Below are positions 45,015-57,510 of a stretch of DNA of 64,000 bases, in pieces. Positions within the stretch are counted from its first letter, which is position 1. Every line of letters begins with the position of its first letter. This DNA is from Blumeriella jaapii. Lineage: Eukaryota; Ascomycota; Leotiomycetes; Helotiales; Drepanopezizaceae. The stretch lies in assembly GCA_009599575.1 (NCBI GenBank), contig VWND01000013.1, positions 930,001-994,000 on the forward strand. The letters are read 5' to 3'. The translations under genes were made by a program, and so were the position numbers. Below the pieces are notes generated by a model. That model had not been told where the DNA came from. It saw only the letters and a list, made by a program, of their open reading frames with translations, and searched no databases.

Positions 45015-47802
45015 ATGGCTGAAGCAGAGGAAGACTTCTCTTCGCTCCCTCTCACAGATCAGTGCAGTCACAAGCTCTGGAAAGTAAGAAAGGCAGGTTA
45101 CGAGGATGCTGCCAAACAATTTGCTATCACACCCGACGAGCACGATCCGGTGTTCCGGCCGTTCATACAAGACCCGGGGCTCTGGAAGGGAGCAGCGGCA
45201 GATTCCAACGTGGCGGCACAGCAGGAGGGTATTGCCGCACTATGCGCGTTTCTGAAGTTCGGCAGCCGTGAGGGTTGCACCAGGTATGTTGCGGAACAAA
45301 TTCCAGAGGGCTCAGGAGGGCTGACATTCGCCCAGGACGAGAAGTTCAGTCATCACTCCGCTGGTGGAGAAGGGTTTGTCATCTACGAGAGCTGCAACGA
45401 AAGCATCGGCGCTCGAGGCTATTTTACTATACATCGAATTGGATACGCCGGCGCCTGTCGTCGAGGAGTTGCTACCAGCTCTCTCCCACAAACAACCGAA
45501 GGTTATTGCAGCAACGCTCGCAGCTTTGACTGCTATCTATCATAACTATGGCTGCAAAACGGTCGACCCAAAGCCCGTACTCAAGATGCTGCCGAAAGCC
45601 TTTGGTCATGCAGACAAGAATGTACGAGCAGAGGCTACCAATCTCGCGGTCGAGTTTTACAGGTGGCTGAGAGAAGCTATGAAACCTATGTTTTGGAATG
45701 ATTTGAAACCCACGCAGCAGACTGATATGGAAGCATCCTTTGAAAAGATCAAAGCAGAGCCAGCGCCAAAACAGGAACGGTTCCTGCGATCACAGCAAGC
45801 GGCGATGTCCCGAGCTCCCCCTCCAGGTGCGGAAATCGCCGAAGAAGATGATCTGGAAGAGGAACCCGTTGAAATTGATGCGTTTGATTTGGCCGAGCCG
45901 CAGGATGTCCTCTCTAAGGTTGCGCCAGACTACTCTGATCAATTAGCTTCAACGAAGTGGAAAGAGCGTAAGGATGCGCTAGAAGCACTATATACGGTTC
46001 TCAACGTGCCTAGAATTAAAGATGGTGACTTTGGTGAGGTTACTAGGGGGATTGCCAAGTCCATGAAAGATGCCAATATTGCAGTCGTTACCCAGGCCGC
46101 ACAGTGTCTCGAGGTATTGGCCAAGGGGCTACGAAAACCCTTCGGAAAATATCGATCTGTTGTGATGGGCCCCGTTATGGAGAGGATGAAAGAAAAAAAA
46201 GCTTCAGTGCAGGACGCTCTCGGAGCCGCTCTCGATCAAGTATTCCTGGCAACTAGCTTGACGGACTGTTTGGAGGAGACCTTGGGATTCCTCGCACATA
46301 AGAACCCTCAGGTCAAAGAAGGAACTATGAAGTTTCTCGTGAGAAGTTTGAGAACCACGCGAGAAGCACCAACAAAGCCTGAGGTAGCTTCCATAGTAGA
46401 GTCAGCGAAGAAGCTCCTATCAGAATCAGCGGAAGTCTTACGATCAGGTGGAGCTGAGATACTGGGAACAGTTATGAAGATTATGGGCGAGCGGGCTATG
46501 GGACCACATCTGGAGGGGCTCGATGACATACGAAAAGTCAAGATCAAGGAATTCTTCGAAACGGCAGAAGTCAAGGCGAAGGATAAGCCAAAACCACCAC
46601 CAAAAGCTGCTCCACGAGCGGCCCCTGCAGCGGCGCCCAAAAAGGTGCTTGGGAAAAAACCAGCAGCGGTCAAAAAACCCGCACCGCCGCCGAGCCAATA
46701 CGCCCAAGAAGCTCCTCTGGCGCCTCAGCCTACGGCAAGAAGCGTTCCGGGCTCCAAACTTGGTGGACCGCCCAAGTCAGGCCTGGCTACTCCTGGTGGG
46801 GGCTTGAAAGCTCCAATGAAGCGTACTCTGGCTGGACCTGGGGGAGCTCCTGCGCCCAATATTGCGTCACCACGACGTCTGGCTGCTCAATCTCCATCGC
46901 CGGATGAAGAGGCTCCTGCTCCACCTCGACTTGGGCTGGGACGCGGTCTGGCTGGCCGCTCACTGGCTTCGAAAACGCCTGCACTGACAGCAGGCCCGCC
47001 CTCCGTCTCGCCTCCACCGAACTCTGGGATGACCGCTCTCGAACGAGCCGAGCTGGAGGAACTCCGGCTTGACAAGGACCGTCTTCTTAGACAAGCAGAT
47101 GACCTTCGCCAAGAGAAGTCTCGACTGCACTCGGAAGTACAAGAGCTCAAGAATCAGAATGCCCAGCTGATTGAAGACCATACGAGAGACGTGCTTTCTA
47201 TCAAAGCCAAAGAAACACAGCTTGTACGTGCTAGATCAGATTGCGAGGCCGCCGAGGCGATGTGTGGACAATTGAGAAGAGAAATGGAAAGGTTAAAGCG
47301 TGCACTCACCAGCGCAGAGCGAGTCAACGGCCAACCTGCGATATCAAGTCCAACCCGAGAGCATCCCGACGAAGCCGGAATTTACCGTGACACAGGTATG
47401 TATGGCGGGCAAGACGTCGGTCGATCTGCGTACAATCACCGTGCTGGTCGAGCGTCTTTCACCTCAGGAATTGGCGAGGAAAAAGAAAATACGGGTGATG
47501 CTTACGCTACGCAATACGGCCGCAACAAACTGAGTCCTGAGCTAGGACGCAATGGGCGGACAAGTGCTGCTAGTGGCAGTGGGAGAAATAGTCCCGCGCC
47601 TCCGCAATACTCCAACACAAGGATGGGCAGAGACACGGTTACAGACGGTGCTGCCCCGGTAGAGAGCTGGAAGCGAGCCGCAGAGGTGACGAGCGCGCTC
47701 AAGGCGAAGATTGAGCAGATGAAGGTACGTTTGACACATGTCAAGCTTCTCAAGCACGCTGACTCTGAATTGCAGGCTCGACAAGGTCTCAATCGACCAT
47801 GA
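45015..47802 (+). CDS. Stu2/XMAP215-family TOG-domain microtubule polymerase
   Basis: A TOG-domain protein of 894 residues that speeds tubulin addition at microtubule plus ends. Start MAEAEEDFSSLPLTDQ. Exons: 45015-45283, 45336-47724, 47776-47802. The first intron joins GCTR to TRSSVITPLVEKGLSS. Two TOG (HEAT-repeat) domains occupy roughly residues 1-230 and 280-515; WKVRKAGYEDAAKQF is a typical TOG1 signature and WKERKDALEAL the TOG2 one. A Pro/Ala/Lys-rich, basic linker follows (about 540-700), then a coiled coil (ELEELRLDKDRLLRQADDLR) for dimerisation. The last intron is 51 nt and in frame without a stop; retaining it adds 17 residues. The C-terminus ends KARQGLNRP. Fungal members (Stu2, Alp14) act at kinetochores, spindle poles and hyphal microtubules. 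Confidence 0.93.
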
Positions 47803-50357
47803 GGTTCTCAGTATACAACGATTTGGCAAGTTGGCTTCTGGGTACTGAACAAGGTAGCATTCCTCGGCGAAAGGGCATCGATCGGTACTGGTGTTTGTTA
47901 CTGCTTCTTGGGGGTTCTTGTCCTGATAGAGAGAGTGTGTTTCCCACCTGTTGTGAGGCGGTGGGCATGGGCAGAGGCGAAGCTATTACTAGGTATGACT
48001 GACGTGTGACGGATTATGTTTTTCGCAGACTTGGGCCTCTGTCTCGTTTGTGTAGTTACCTATTTTCGGGCTATACATACGTGTGTAACCTTGATCATTA
48101 CATGAAGTTCAACCCTCCATCTCTGCTCCCCTCCCCTCTACAGTGTACTCTTTCGATCATGACCGTCCACTCTTCTTTCTTTCATCAATTCTTCACATGT
48201 CCTCAAGCTTGCGGTTTGTAGTTGTTCCGACGACATGCACATGGTAAATGAAGGCTACATACAGCTGGCGCGTCGTTCGCTGGACACAAGTGGACGACAG
48301 AGTTAAATCTAATGCAGCCCAACTTAAGCGAGCCCTGATCAACACGACAACACCCCCACAGTACAGTACAGTACAGTAGCACTCACTCTACACCACGGAC
48401 AAACCGAGTCGTACCGAGCTTTCTGACTCGTGGCAGCCCCTCCCCCCTCCCCCCCCTCCAAAAAACAGATGTATCAATCGCGCGTGCCAAGTGGCGGCAA
48501 GCGCTACTATCACTTTAATGTAAGGGAAGGAGAGGAATGGAAGACGAGGACGGTGCTAAGGATAGGTATGGGGTTCGCGCATTGATGGTTACACGACAGG
48601 CAGGCAGGCAGACAGGCAGGTCTGTCTGTCTGTCTGTCTGTCACGCCCCACCCAGTCGGTGCCACCGCTGATGCTTCTCGACCGGACTTGTCTTACGTGT
48701 GCGTGCTCGTGTGGAGGATTGGCATCGTGTGCAGATGGCACTCTTTCTTTTTTTTCTCGCTTTCGGTGGGAAATTCACCGCTTGCTGCTGTGGGCGGGGG
48801 AGGGGGGGGGGGGGAGGGGGGGAGGGACATACGCGGTCTTGGACGTGGGCTAGAAGGGGGGGAGGTGGGTGTTGGGGCCGGGCTGGGCCGGGGCAACGAA
48901 TGGGATCTGCGGATGCGGATACGGATGATGCCGGCTAGGTGGGTGAAGTGGGTTTGGGGTTGTGGAATCTTGGGCTTTGATTTGAAAATGGAGGGAGGGA
49001 TGCGAAGGGATGTGGAGATGGAGATGGAGATGTGTGGATTTGTGGATGTGGATGTGGATGGGACGGGGTTTGACGGCTCGGGCTGCTGGTGTTTCTGGTG
49101 TTTCTGGTATGGTACCAGGTGGGTAGAGTGCGTCGTTTCCGAGATCGGGCCATCTTGTATTTACAGTTTGTAAATATCATTGCGAGGTCATGTTATATGG
49201 AGCAAGTAGGAATCGTGATATACTCTTGTAGCTTAGCTTGGCTTAGCTTAGCCTAGCCTGGGGTCCGGGTGGTTTCTGATATGGTATTCAAGTGCGAGTT
49301 TTGCTACAAGTCTAACCATGACATGCTCGCTTGTTTGGGACATCCGAGTACATTAATTTATTTATAGCAGTGCTCGGGAAGGAGTACTTACATTCGTAGA
49401 CATTTCACAGACTTACTATTGGTATCCCCTTTCGACGTTTGAACTTGGCTCCGGCGCGCATACGTGTGTAGTAGGTACTGTATGTATGTACAGTACTGTA
49501 GGTATGCGCTGCCGCTTGTGTGACGCCGGGTATCCTACTGTACTTTCCGTTCTTCTCTCGAACTCGGGTCCGTCCTGCAACCACCCGTTAAGGCGACAGG
49601 AAAGCCGAGCAGGTATTTTCAAACCATGGGATTGCAGATGAGCGCTTCGTTTTTGTGTACTCGCCGAGGAGTTCTAGCCCTAGCTGGCTCTGCAGAGCCC
49701 AAGGCAGCATGTAAGGTGGGACACAACCTCTCCCTCGCAGACGGCTCGAGGGAACATGTTATACAGAACCTACCGGCTGCTGCTGGTGGTACGCCGAGGC
49801 GTAATCCGGCTGCATGGCGTCGGGGTGGTTTCGATTCAGAGGATCTTAAACCGGGGTATGGGCATCTGATACTACATACCTACGGTGTCTACGATGCCTA
49901 GAAGTACGATGCAGCTGCAGATACTTGGTGATTTCGTGCAGATTCGCCGTGGGGACGATGGGGAAAGCAGATCGTGTCTGTCTTTCGGGTGGAGAGGAGA
50001 TGTAGGTTTAGCGTGCTGGGATTGGGGAGTTCTGCTTTGCTTTGCTTTGCACGGTGCTTTCTTCAGATTGCATATCAAGGGCTTTCTATCTGATGTACGT
50101 GTGTGTGTATCTATTTACATACATCTATATCCATTCTGAGTTTGGGGACTGATATACAACTGAACTAGGAACCAAAGGGTTCTCCTTCATGTAATGGAAG
50201 AAAATATCTTAAGTATCGCAGTCTTCTCTGGCGGTATCAACGACCCTACCCAATACTCGGTGTAACCTACGAACACCAGTCAGAGAACGATGAACGGAGG
50301 GACGGGTCTTCAAAGGAGAAATGGTGCATAATTGGTAGTTGAGTCTCTCATGGGGAT

Positions 50358-50777
50358 ATGGGAGAGCAAAATGTTGGTTATACGCAATTGGTCCCGCGTT
50401 GGAATGTTGGAGACAAGGTTAAGGTTCTCTCATTGACTGGACACGAGAGCTTGCTGAGAGATGAGTTACAGGGAGGTATCGAGAAAGCGTTGATGATTGG
50501 CACGCTCGGAAAAGAATCTCGCTATTGGATGTTTTCCAAGACAGGAGCGAGAGCGTTCTCTCAAAAGCTAGGAACGAGATGCTGGATCGATGACTTTGGA
50601 CAAGGATCATTTACAAAGAACCGACTGGACTATGAGGGCGTGCGATTCATTGGCGGCCAAAATCCCTTGCATACGCTTACAGTATCAAGGACCGTTGCAG
50701 CGAAAAAGAATTGGGAATTTGACTTGATAATCATGAAACCAATCACGCTAGACACAACAGGAGTAGTGTTATTCTAG
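50358..50777 (+). CDS. Orphan small open frame, 139 codons
   Basis: Not recognised. It starts MGEQNVGYTQLVPRWNVGDK and ends DTTGVVLF, has normal amino-acid composition without low-complexity runs, and lacks membrane segments or signal peptide. It sits inside a gene desert, so chance occurrence is a real possibility. No homology can be claimed by eye. Confidence 0.25.
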   Translation: MGEQNVGYTQLVPRWNVGDKVKVLSLTGHESLLRDELQGGIEKALMIGTLGKESRYWMFSKTGARAFSQKLGTRCWIDDFGQGSFTKNRLDYEGVRFIGGQNPLHTLTVSRTVAAKKNWEFDLIIMKPITLDTTGVVLF

Positions 50778-52527
50778 AGTAGAACGGAGAACGTCACTCG
50801 TGAGAAGCAGTAGAGTGGAGTGAAGCTTGTACTAATGACTGGTAACATAAACACCCGCTTTCACTATTCCCATTTCAACAGCAGCATAGTTCCCTGGACA
50901 AAAAGAAACTCCCAAATCTATCTCCGAGAGCTTCTAGATACAGCAGGAGCGCCGATCGAGGATCTGGTCCATGAGGGGTGCGTAAAGTGTAAGTGTTGAC
51001 TCCATACAGATATTGTACATCATTCGCTTCCGAGAATGCGAGGCCGGAGCACATTTTTCGGGCCGAGAGCAAGGTCGATTCAACTCCCTGATGTCGCTCA
51101 GAAGGCGATTCGTTTTGCCAGCACGCTCTCCCGATACCATGGAGGATTGGAGACGTGAAGAGCCAGGGTGAGAAAACGCAGTATACTTCTATTGTAAGAG
51201 ACGTGCCCGCACCAGTTCTCTGTCGTTCCTAACTCATGACTCGACCCCCAGATCCTCATCTCCACCCGTGCAGTCTGCGCAATTCGCCCTCTCTCTTCTT
51301 GATCGCAAACTGATCTTTACTATGGGGACAGTCCTAAATATAAGACAAAACATGCCAGCCCCGCCCCGCTCAGCCGCAGAAATCCAGGGATCTGTGAAAT
51401 AGAATTGAACTATCACAACCCACATCCAAAACTGACACGCTTAAGCGAGGTTCGTCCGTCCGCCAGCGACGATTGACTTTTTGGCTCGTACCGTATGGAG
51501 CACGGTACTTACAGTACCTAGTCATTACTTACCTTACAGTACACTAGTCAATACTTACCGTACAGTACACTAGTCAACACTTACCGTATAGTACAGTACA
51601 GTATGTAAATACCTCTCACTCCATAAGTCCATGGGCGCGTGAGATGCACTCCCTCCCGAGCAGGAATACCTGGCCTGGATTCTTTTGTTCTACTTCCATA
51701 CATGCTCGGTTAGCGGTTGAGGGTGGGACGAACTCTGGCGAGAGCCTCATGGCCTGAGCAGACCAGACGAGCACAGCATGTTCGTTCCATGGCTCGCAAG
51801 TGAGGATGTTTGAGGAGATAGATCTGCGGATTGTTTGGGGCTGCTGTCCACAGCCGTTTCCGCAACCGTATCTCTCTTCCCCACCAATCTCACCTTTTCG
51901 CCAATCCCGACAGAACGGCTACTGGCCCACGCCTGGGGTTTCGGTGTAACATGGCTGGCGTAACGCGGGCGTGCTTCGAAGACTCAGGATTGCGGATTTC
52001 GGGATCGGGAAGAGGGTTGGTAGCGAATTGTAGAGAGCGATCTCGCGGCTGTGGCGGTGACCTTGCGTGTGGGTGTGGTGTGTAGGTGTTCGGGCCGGCA
52101 GTGTTGTTGATGTGTGGTCTGTTGACATTGATCTCGGTTCGGCGGCAGTCACAGTTCCTCCGCACTCGCACTCACGCACGCACGCACGCACGCACGCAAC
52201 ATTCACGGCGTACATGGATCTGTTATGAGAGGCCAATCTCGCAAATGGACTTGAATCTGATGTCGCACTAAACTCTCCACACGCCCGGATTCTTGGGATC
52301 TCGGGCACGGCGTCGGCAGGTATTCGGCTTGCTGCTTGCAGCAGCAGCCGATGTTTGACCCTCCTCCGCCGTGCGGTTAACTGTGGATCACCCTCCCCTC
52401 CCCCTCAAGTCGTGTTACTTGGATCTAAACCTGGAGGCTGTCAGACCCGCTCAGCGGCTTCCGTGCAGCTGCTCCCAACCGGACTAGCCGGGTCTCGATG
52501 TCCATGGGCAAGATGGCGGCCAAAACA

Positions 52528-52598
52528 AGAGAGGGGGAGGGGGAGGGAGGGAGAGAGGGAGGGAGAAAGGGAGAGAGGGAGGGAGAAAGGGAGAGAGG

Positions 52599-52640
<42 letters not shown>
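52528..52640 (+). repeat. Polypurine (GA/GGGA) tract
   Basis: About 110 bp of nearly pure purines on the plus strand (GGGAGGGAGAGA, GAAAGGGAGAG and GAGAGA units), capable of triplex formation. Confidence 0.9.
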
Positions 52641-52641
<1 letters not shown>

Positions 52642-53639
52642 AGAGCAAGAGACCCTGGTCAGCACAACTCTGTATTGCCACACCGTCTACCTGATTCGAC
52701 AACATAACCGACAAGGACGCCATTGCCGCGGTAAATGAGTAAGTGAGCAAGTGAGTTTGTGAGTGGGCGAGTGAGCGAGCGAGTGAGTGTTGAGTGTTGG
52801 TACATTTCATTTGCTCCGCCATTACCCACCCGACTATCATCTGTGGCCATGATATGATAGCGCCCAAGATCAAAGTTCCAGCCCAACTTTTCACCGAAGT
52901 TAAATTCACGCAGAGAGTCCTACGGACTTCCGTTTTCCTGAACACCCCTAACCAAAAAGGCCGTAGCCAGATTTGACGACCAAAAAACAAATACTTGTGA
53001 CGCCGATTTCCCAAAGGCTCGCTCGCTCAAAGACCAACAACGCTTTTTTACCCCCTCCCCCCACCGTACTCCAAGTGCATGTTCCGCTAAGTGTGTATTC
53101 GAGAGTTCTTCGTTTGGTGGTAGTTCATCCAGCTGGGATGGATAGCTGGGGCACGACAATCGCCTACTGACGGTTAGTTTGAGAGCCTTCAACAAGTGGA
53201 GTGTAGGTGAGGAACGAACCACAGCATTCCTGTAATCTATGAAACTCGTCAGCTGTGCGTTCTTCACGATTCGAGGCCATGGGACTGGTGAGAACGCACC
53301 TATATTGAACGGCTACCACGGAGGGGGGGCAGCGTTTATGTGTTCTCTCGTAATTGGTACACCATGCTCGAACCGTATAGCGAACATGGCCGCAGCGAAA
53401 CTCGACTTGTGTGTATTCGCACATGATAGTGATGATGTGTGTGGGAAAGAGAGACAGGATGCGTAACAGGACTTGGAGAGAAGATCGAAACGTCCTGCTC
53501 TAGTCAACGGACGGGATCAATCGTCAGTTGTTCGAGTGTTGGAGTGTGTCCGAGGCGAAGGCAGGTGATGGTGGTAAGTAAAGTTTTGGAGAGCGAGCGT
53601 GGACTATAAGATATATATCAGAGAGAAAAGCAAGTCTAG

Positions 53640-53740
53640 AGTAGTAGTAATAGTAATAGTAGTAGTTGTAGTAGTTGTAGTTGTAGAAGTAGTTGTAGTC
53701 GTTGTAGTAGTTGTTGTAGTAGTAGTAGTAGGTAGTATCA
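53640..53740 (+). repeat. GTA/GTT trinucleotide microsatellite
   Basis: Interrupted GTA, GTT and TAG triplets over about 100 bp. On the minus strand it reads as Tyr/Asn-rich low-complexity sequence, which is why a long frame appears there. Confidence 0.85.
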
Positions 53741-56700
53741 AGTAGTCGAAGAAGGACTGGGAGCACTACGCATGTATGTACAGTACGGCCATGTACCCCT
53801 CGATCGGTAGGTAGGGCCCATCCCACCCTGGTTGTGTTGCTTGGGCCACTCATATAATGGAAGGTGTCTCTCCTCTCCGGGGGCAGGAGGATATCACGAC
53901 GGAGCTCTGGACCGGGTTCAGCACACTTCAGTCCGTTCGTAAAATCATCGACATCGACCCCCATGCCAATGCACTCGTAAATTACGCTGTAATGCTTGAG
54001 TAGCAGGGGGTCCTGGCAGGGTCTCGAGGGCTGCGTTGAGTGGATTTCGCACGTGGAAGCTAAGGTAGCTAGGCAAGGTAGGTAGGCCGTTGGTTGAAGG
54101 TCGAAGGTACAGACAGTACTGTACTGTATAGTACATACAGACTGTACCGTAAATCGAGCCCGAGAGCAGTCACTCCAGTCCTTTAGTCGGGCCAATGTGC
54201 AATCACTCGTCGCTAGCTTCTTCTCGCTTGGAGCCAGGTCCAACGTCAACACGGCGAACAACGACCACCCATCCACCAACGAACATTTTCGATCCACGAG
54301 ATTGATGGGCCGCTGTTTTCGGGTCTGTACTCGCTCGATCGTGAACCCCTAATGATTGCTTTCATCGGGACCGAAGGGACTACCTACCTTGATCCTGCAG
54401 CTGGCCGCCGTTTTGACGGAGCACAGCCAGCAACCCCTGCTGTTGGTTTCCCAGATCTCGACGTCGATTGCTCATCACTTACATGAGCGTCGACGATAAA
54501 GTCTTGGAGCAGCTGGCCAGACGCCCCCATCCACGAAATACACTCTGACACTAACGCAACGATCACCACCGAACCACTGTTTCAGGACTAGAGGATCAAA
54601 CTTATGCTTCAGCAGTGAGCACGACCCAAACTCAAAAAGCTGTGCGCGATGAACGCAGCGAGTCGCTGACCACTGCGACTGTACCGTTCATCTTCTCCTG
54701 TAGCTGAGATAATCGCCTGGAGAGACGGCTGGCGGGCTGGACGGGCCAGCGAAAAATCTCCGGCTCCCGACGCTTGCGAGGACACTTCGCGGGTTCAACA
54801 GTCAATAATGCTACCTTGCCCCCAAATCTGACAGTATGTGAACATCTCAAGCCGCAGAAGCAATCATCGAAAAAAAAAATCGACACTCAGCCCCGGGTGT
54901 GGGGAAGAAGAAGAAGTATGTGTAGGATGTATAGTACGTACTTTCCACATGGCCCCTGGAAAAGGGCCACGCCCGATTCACGAAGGCCTGAGCCAAGATC
55001 GACGGACCCTCACGAACGAATCATGTGCATCGGGGCCAATGTGCTATAAGAAGTATACTTTTTGATACTGGACCGGACAGGGGGACGAGGGTTCGAGTCG
55101 TCCCGAGCCGTTGATTCTGCCAAGAACTGTTATTGTCGTCGGCATTCGCATACGCCATGATAGGTCGGTACTTTCCTTTGCATCCGATCTTGGATACAAC
55201 TGTTACTGTAGGTTGTCCCCAGAGCGCCGTGGCAACGGCCCGTCAGCAAAGACGGAAGAGAAGGAGGTAGGATGAGGACGTAGATCTACCAAAACCCGTC
55301 TGGAGTCTGGGGTCCGATCATACAGTACAGTATGTACAATACGGACGTAGCTTTGATCGTGTCTCGCCAACGTGACGGAGCATCGCAAGCAGTCAGCACC
55401 AAGTTCCCACAGGGACCCAAGCCAAGGGATTCAAGAGATCTCTTCCGCGTGGCGAAGCTGCAAACAACACTTACTTCTACATATGTGCCAAATTCGCAAT
55501 TTGAGCAATAGTGGACCTCTGGAGCGGAAAGCTTCCCATGGCGACGGTTTGGGGTCTCATAGCGAGATTGAGCGGATCCAATATCGCAACTTATTACGAT
55601 TGACGCTATCATTTACGTATACTTTGGCGAGAGCGTGGGGACGGATCTGAGAACTGGCATCCAGCCGACGGTTCAAGTCCGGATGATGTTGCTCTTCAGG
55701 ATTCAGGGTCCACCTGTTTAAAGATTTTATAAATCGATTGTTGGTACGGTAAGACTCCCACCGAGAGCCAGGACTTCCGAGAAAACGAGGGCCTGGTTCT
55801 CCTGACTTGCGACCCCCACACTCAGAAACTGTACTGTACATACAGACATAGTAAGTAGTATGTGTGTAGTACTGTACTGTAAGAAGGATCCTTCCGGAAG
55901 CACGCTTTAGCTTCCCCAGGAGCAGCCGCCACTCATCAGCAGGACTAATGCGGATAGCATCATCAGCGTTCATCCTGTCGGCGCAACTCTCAGATATGAT
56001 TCGCTCGGCCGGCCGTTCTCCTTCCTTCGACTTCTCTCCTGATGATCTGATAAACAACGGTTTCATTATGAAACGAGCGTAGCTCGGTGGCCTGACCGAT
56101 AGGCTATCGATATCGACGAGAACCAGAGACTGCGTGAACGCTCATCCGATGAGACTGTAGTATGTACAGTACCAACAACCGTTTTGATCTACTGTACAGT
56201 AACAAGAAGGACCGCCTAATTCTGCCCAGCTCTCACAAATAATACAAGTACAGTAGTACCTGTCTCCTCGCTTGTACTTACACTCTGTACCGACGAAGGC
56301 TATGAGAGCGACTTGGCAGTGGGGACAATAGCCGCCATTGGAGGAGCAAAAGAAAAGTTAGATTTCTCAGAGCATTGAAATCTACAGTACTGTGTCTGCT
56401 TCTGAAGGGAATTCAGATGCCGTACTTGAATGTGTACTCGATGCATCTCCAATTCAAAGAACAACATCAAGACTGTCAGTGCTATGACGATATGGGGTCC
56501 GATAGGGTCAGGACGTAACGAACATTACCTACAGTAAGGTCAACAGATCTCAGGATACCCCTACGAGATGGTCTGATGGATCATCCCGTCTAGACACTCG
56601 CTAAGGATGGTTGGTTATTCTCCGGGGGTGAGACTGTTTGACGGAGCAGCTGAAAACACCTGCAGACCTGGACGCCGTCACGCTAGACGTCTGCTCCCGT

Positions 56701-57429
56701 GCTCCGTCCGGAGAGATCGAGGATGACGGAAAGACCATGGCTGGCACATCGCGAAGGCCACGGAGCATTGTCGCCGACGTAATACGGACGAGACGATTGT
56801 AGGAGCACATCGCCGTCTTTGCGGTTTCGAGCTTCCCTCTGAGCGTGGAAGATAGTGGTTGTGTTCTGATTCGCTATGTGGAAACTCAACTCACATCTTT
56901 TCTCCAGACAAGAGTTTTCATCCACGACAGACGATCGGTATAGCAATCTGGACTCTCTCGATCAAGCAATCACGCGGTTTTCACTGCTGAACCTAATCTC
57001 TCAAAGCCATTTGAAACGGGTCTGCGAATCTGCTTAAATCCTCGAGATCCTACTCAGACCCCCCTCCCCTTGAGGACCCCAAGATCGAGGACGTCAACAA
57101 GCAGCCGAGCAACGTGAGACCTTCGTCCACACACAAGCACGGTCGTGAGTCGTGAACATTCAGTCCGCCTGTTTTAAAGTTTTCTCTCATGCCGCGCAAG
57201 CATCGTCGTGGCTCGGATCGCAACCAAAGCTCCAAGACATCAACAACCAACACCCGCCCACAAGCCCCTCTTCACTTACGCCCAACACATCAACAGAACC
57301 TCGGAGCCAAGCCGCAAGTCATCTCGCCTGCTCACGGACAGGCTTGGGATCGTATGTTATATGAACAGATGCTTACCCGACCAGAAGCTTTGGCGAAGCA
57401 AGAGCAGCAAGTTCGCCATGGCACAACAC

Positions 57430-57510
57430 GTCGCAAGAACAAGAAGTCTCAAGAACAAAGAAGTCTCAAGAACAAGAAGTCTCAAGAAAAAGAATTCTCA
57501 AGAACAAGCA
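57430..57510 (+). repeat. AAGAACAAGAAGTCTC tandem repeat, 4-5 copies
   Basis: A 16-17-bp unit is repeated with single-base changes (one copy has AAGAATTCTC). Non-coding as far as I can tell. Confidence 0.85.

Noticed and set aside
53524..54297. A 257-codon open frame on the minus strand
   Set aside because: The C-terminal part is a Tyr/Asn run from the GTA/GTT microsatellite, and the rest has no family motif; it crosses pentamer repeats.
55085..55120. GGTTCGAGTC, a tRNA T-loop-like sequence
   Set aside because: No acceptor, D or anticodon arms could be paired around it.
55665..55690. GGTTCAAGTCC, another tRNA B-box-like sequence
   Set aside because: The T stem pairs at only three positions and no cloverleaf can be drawn.
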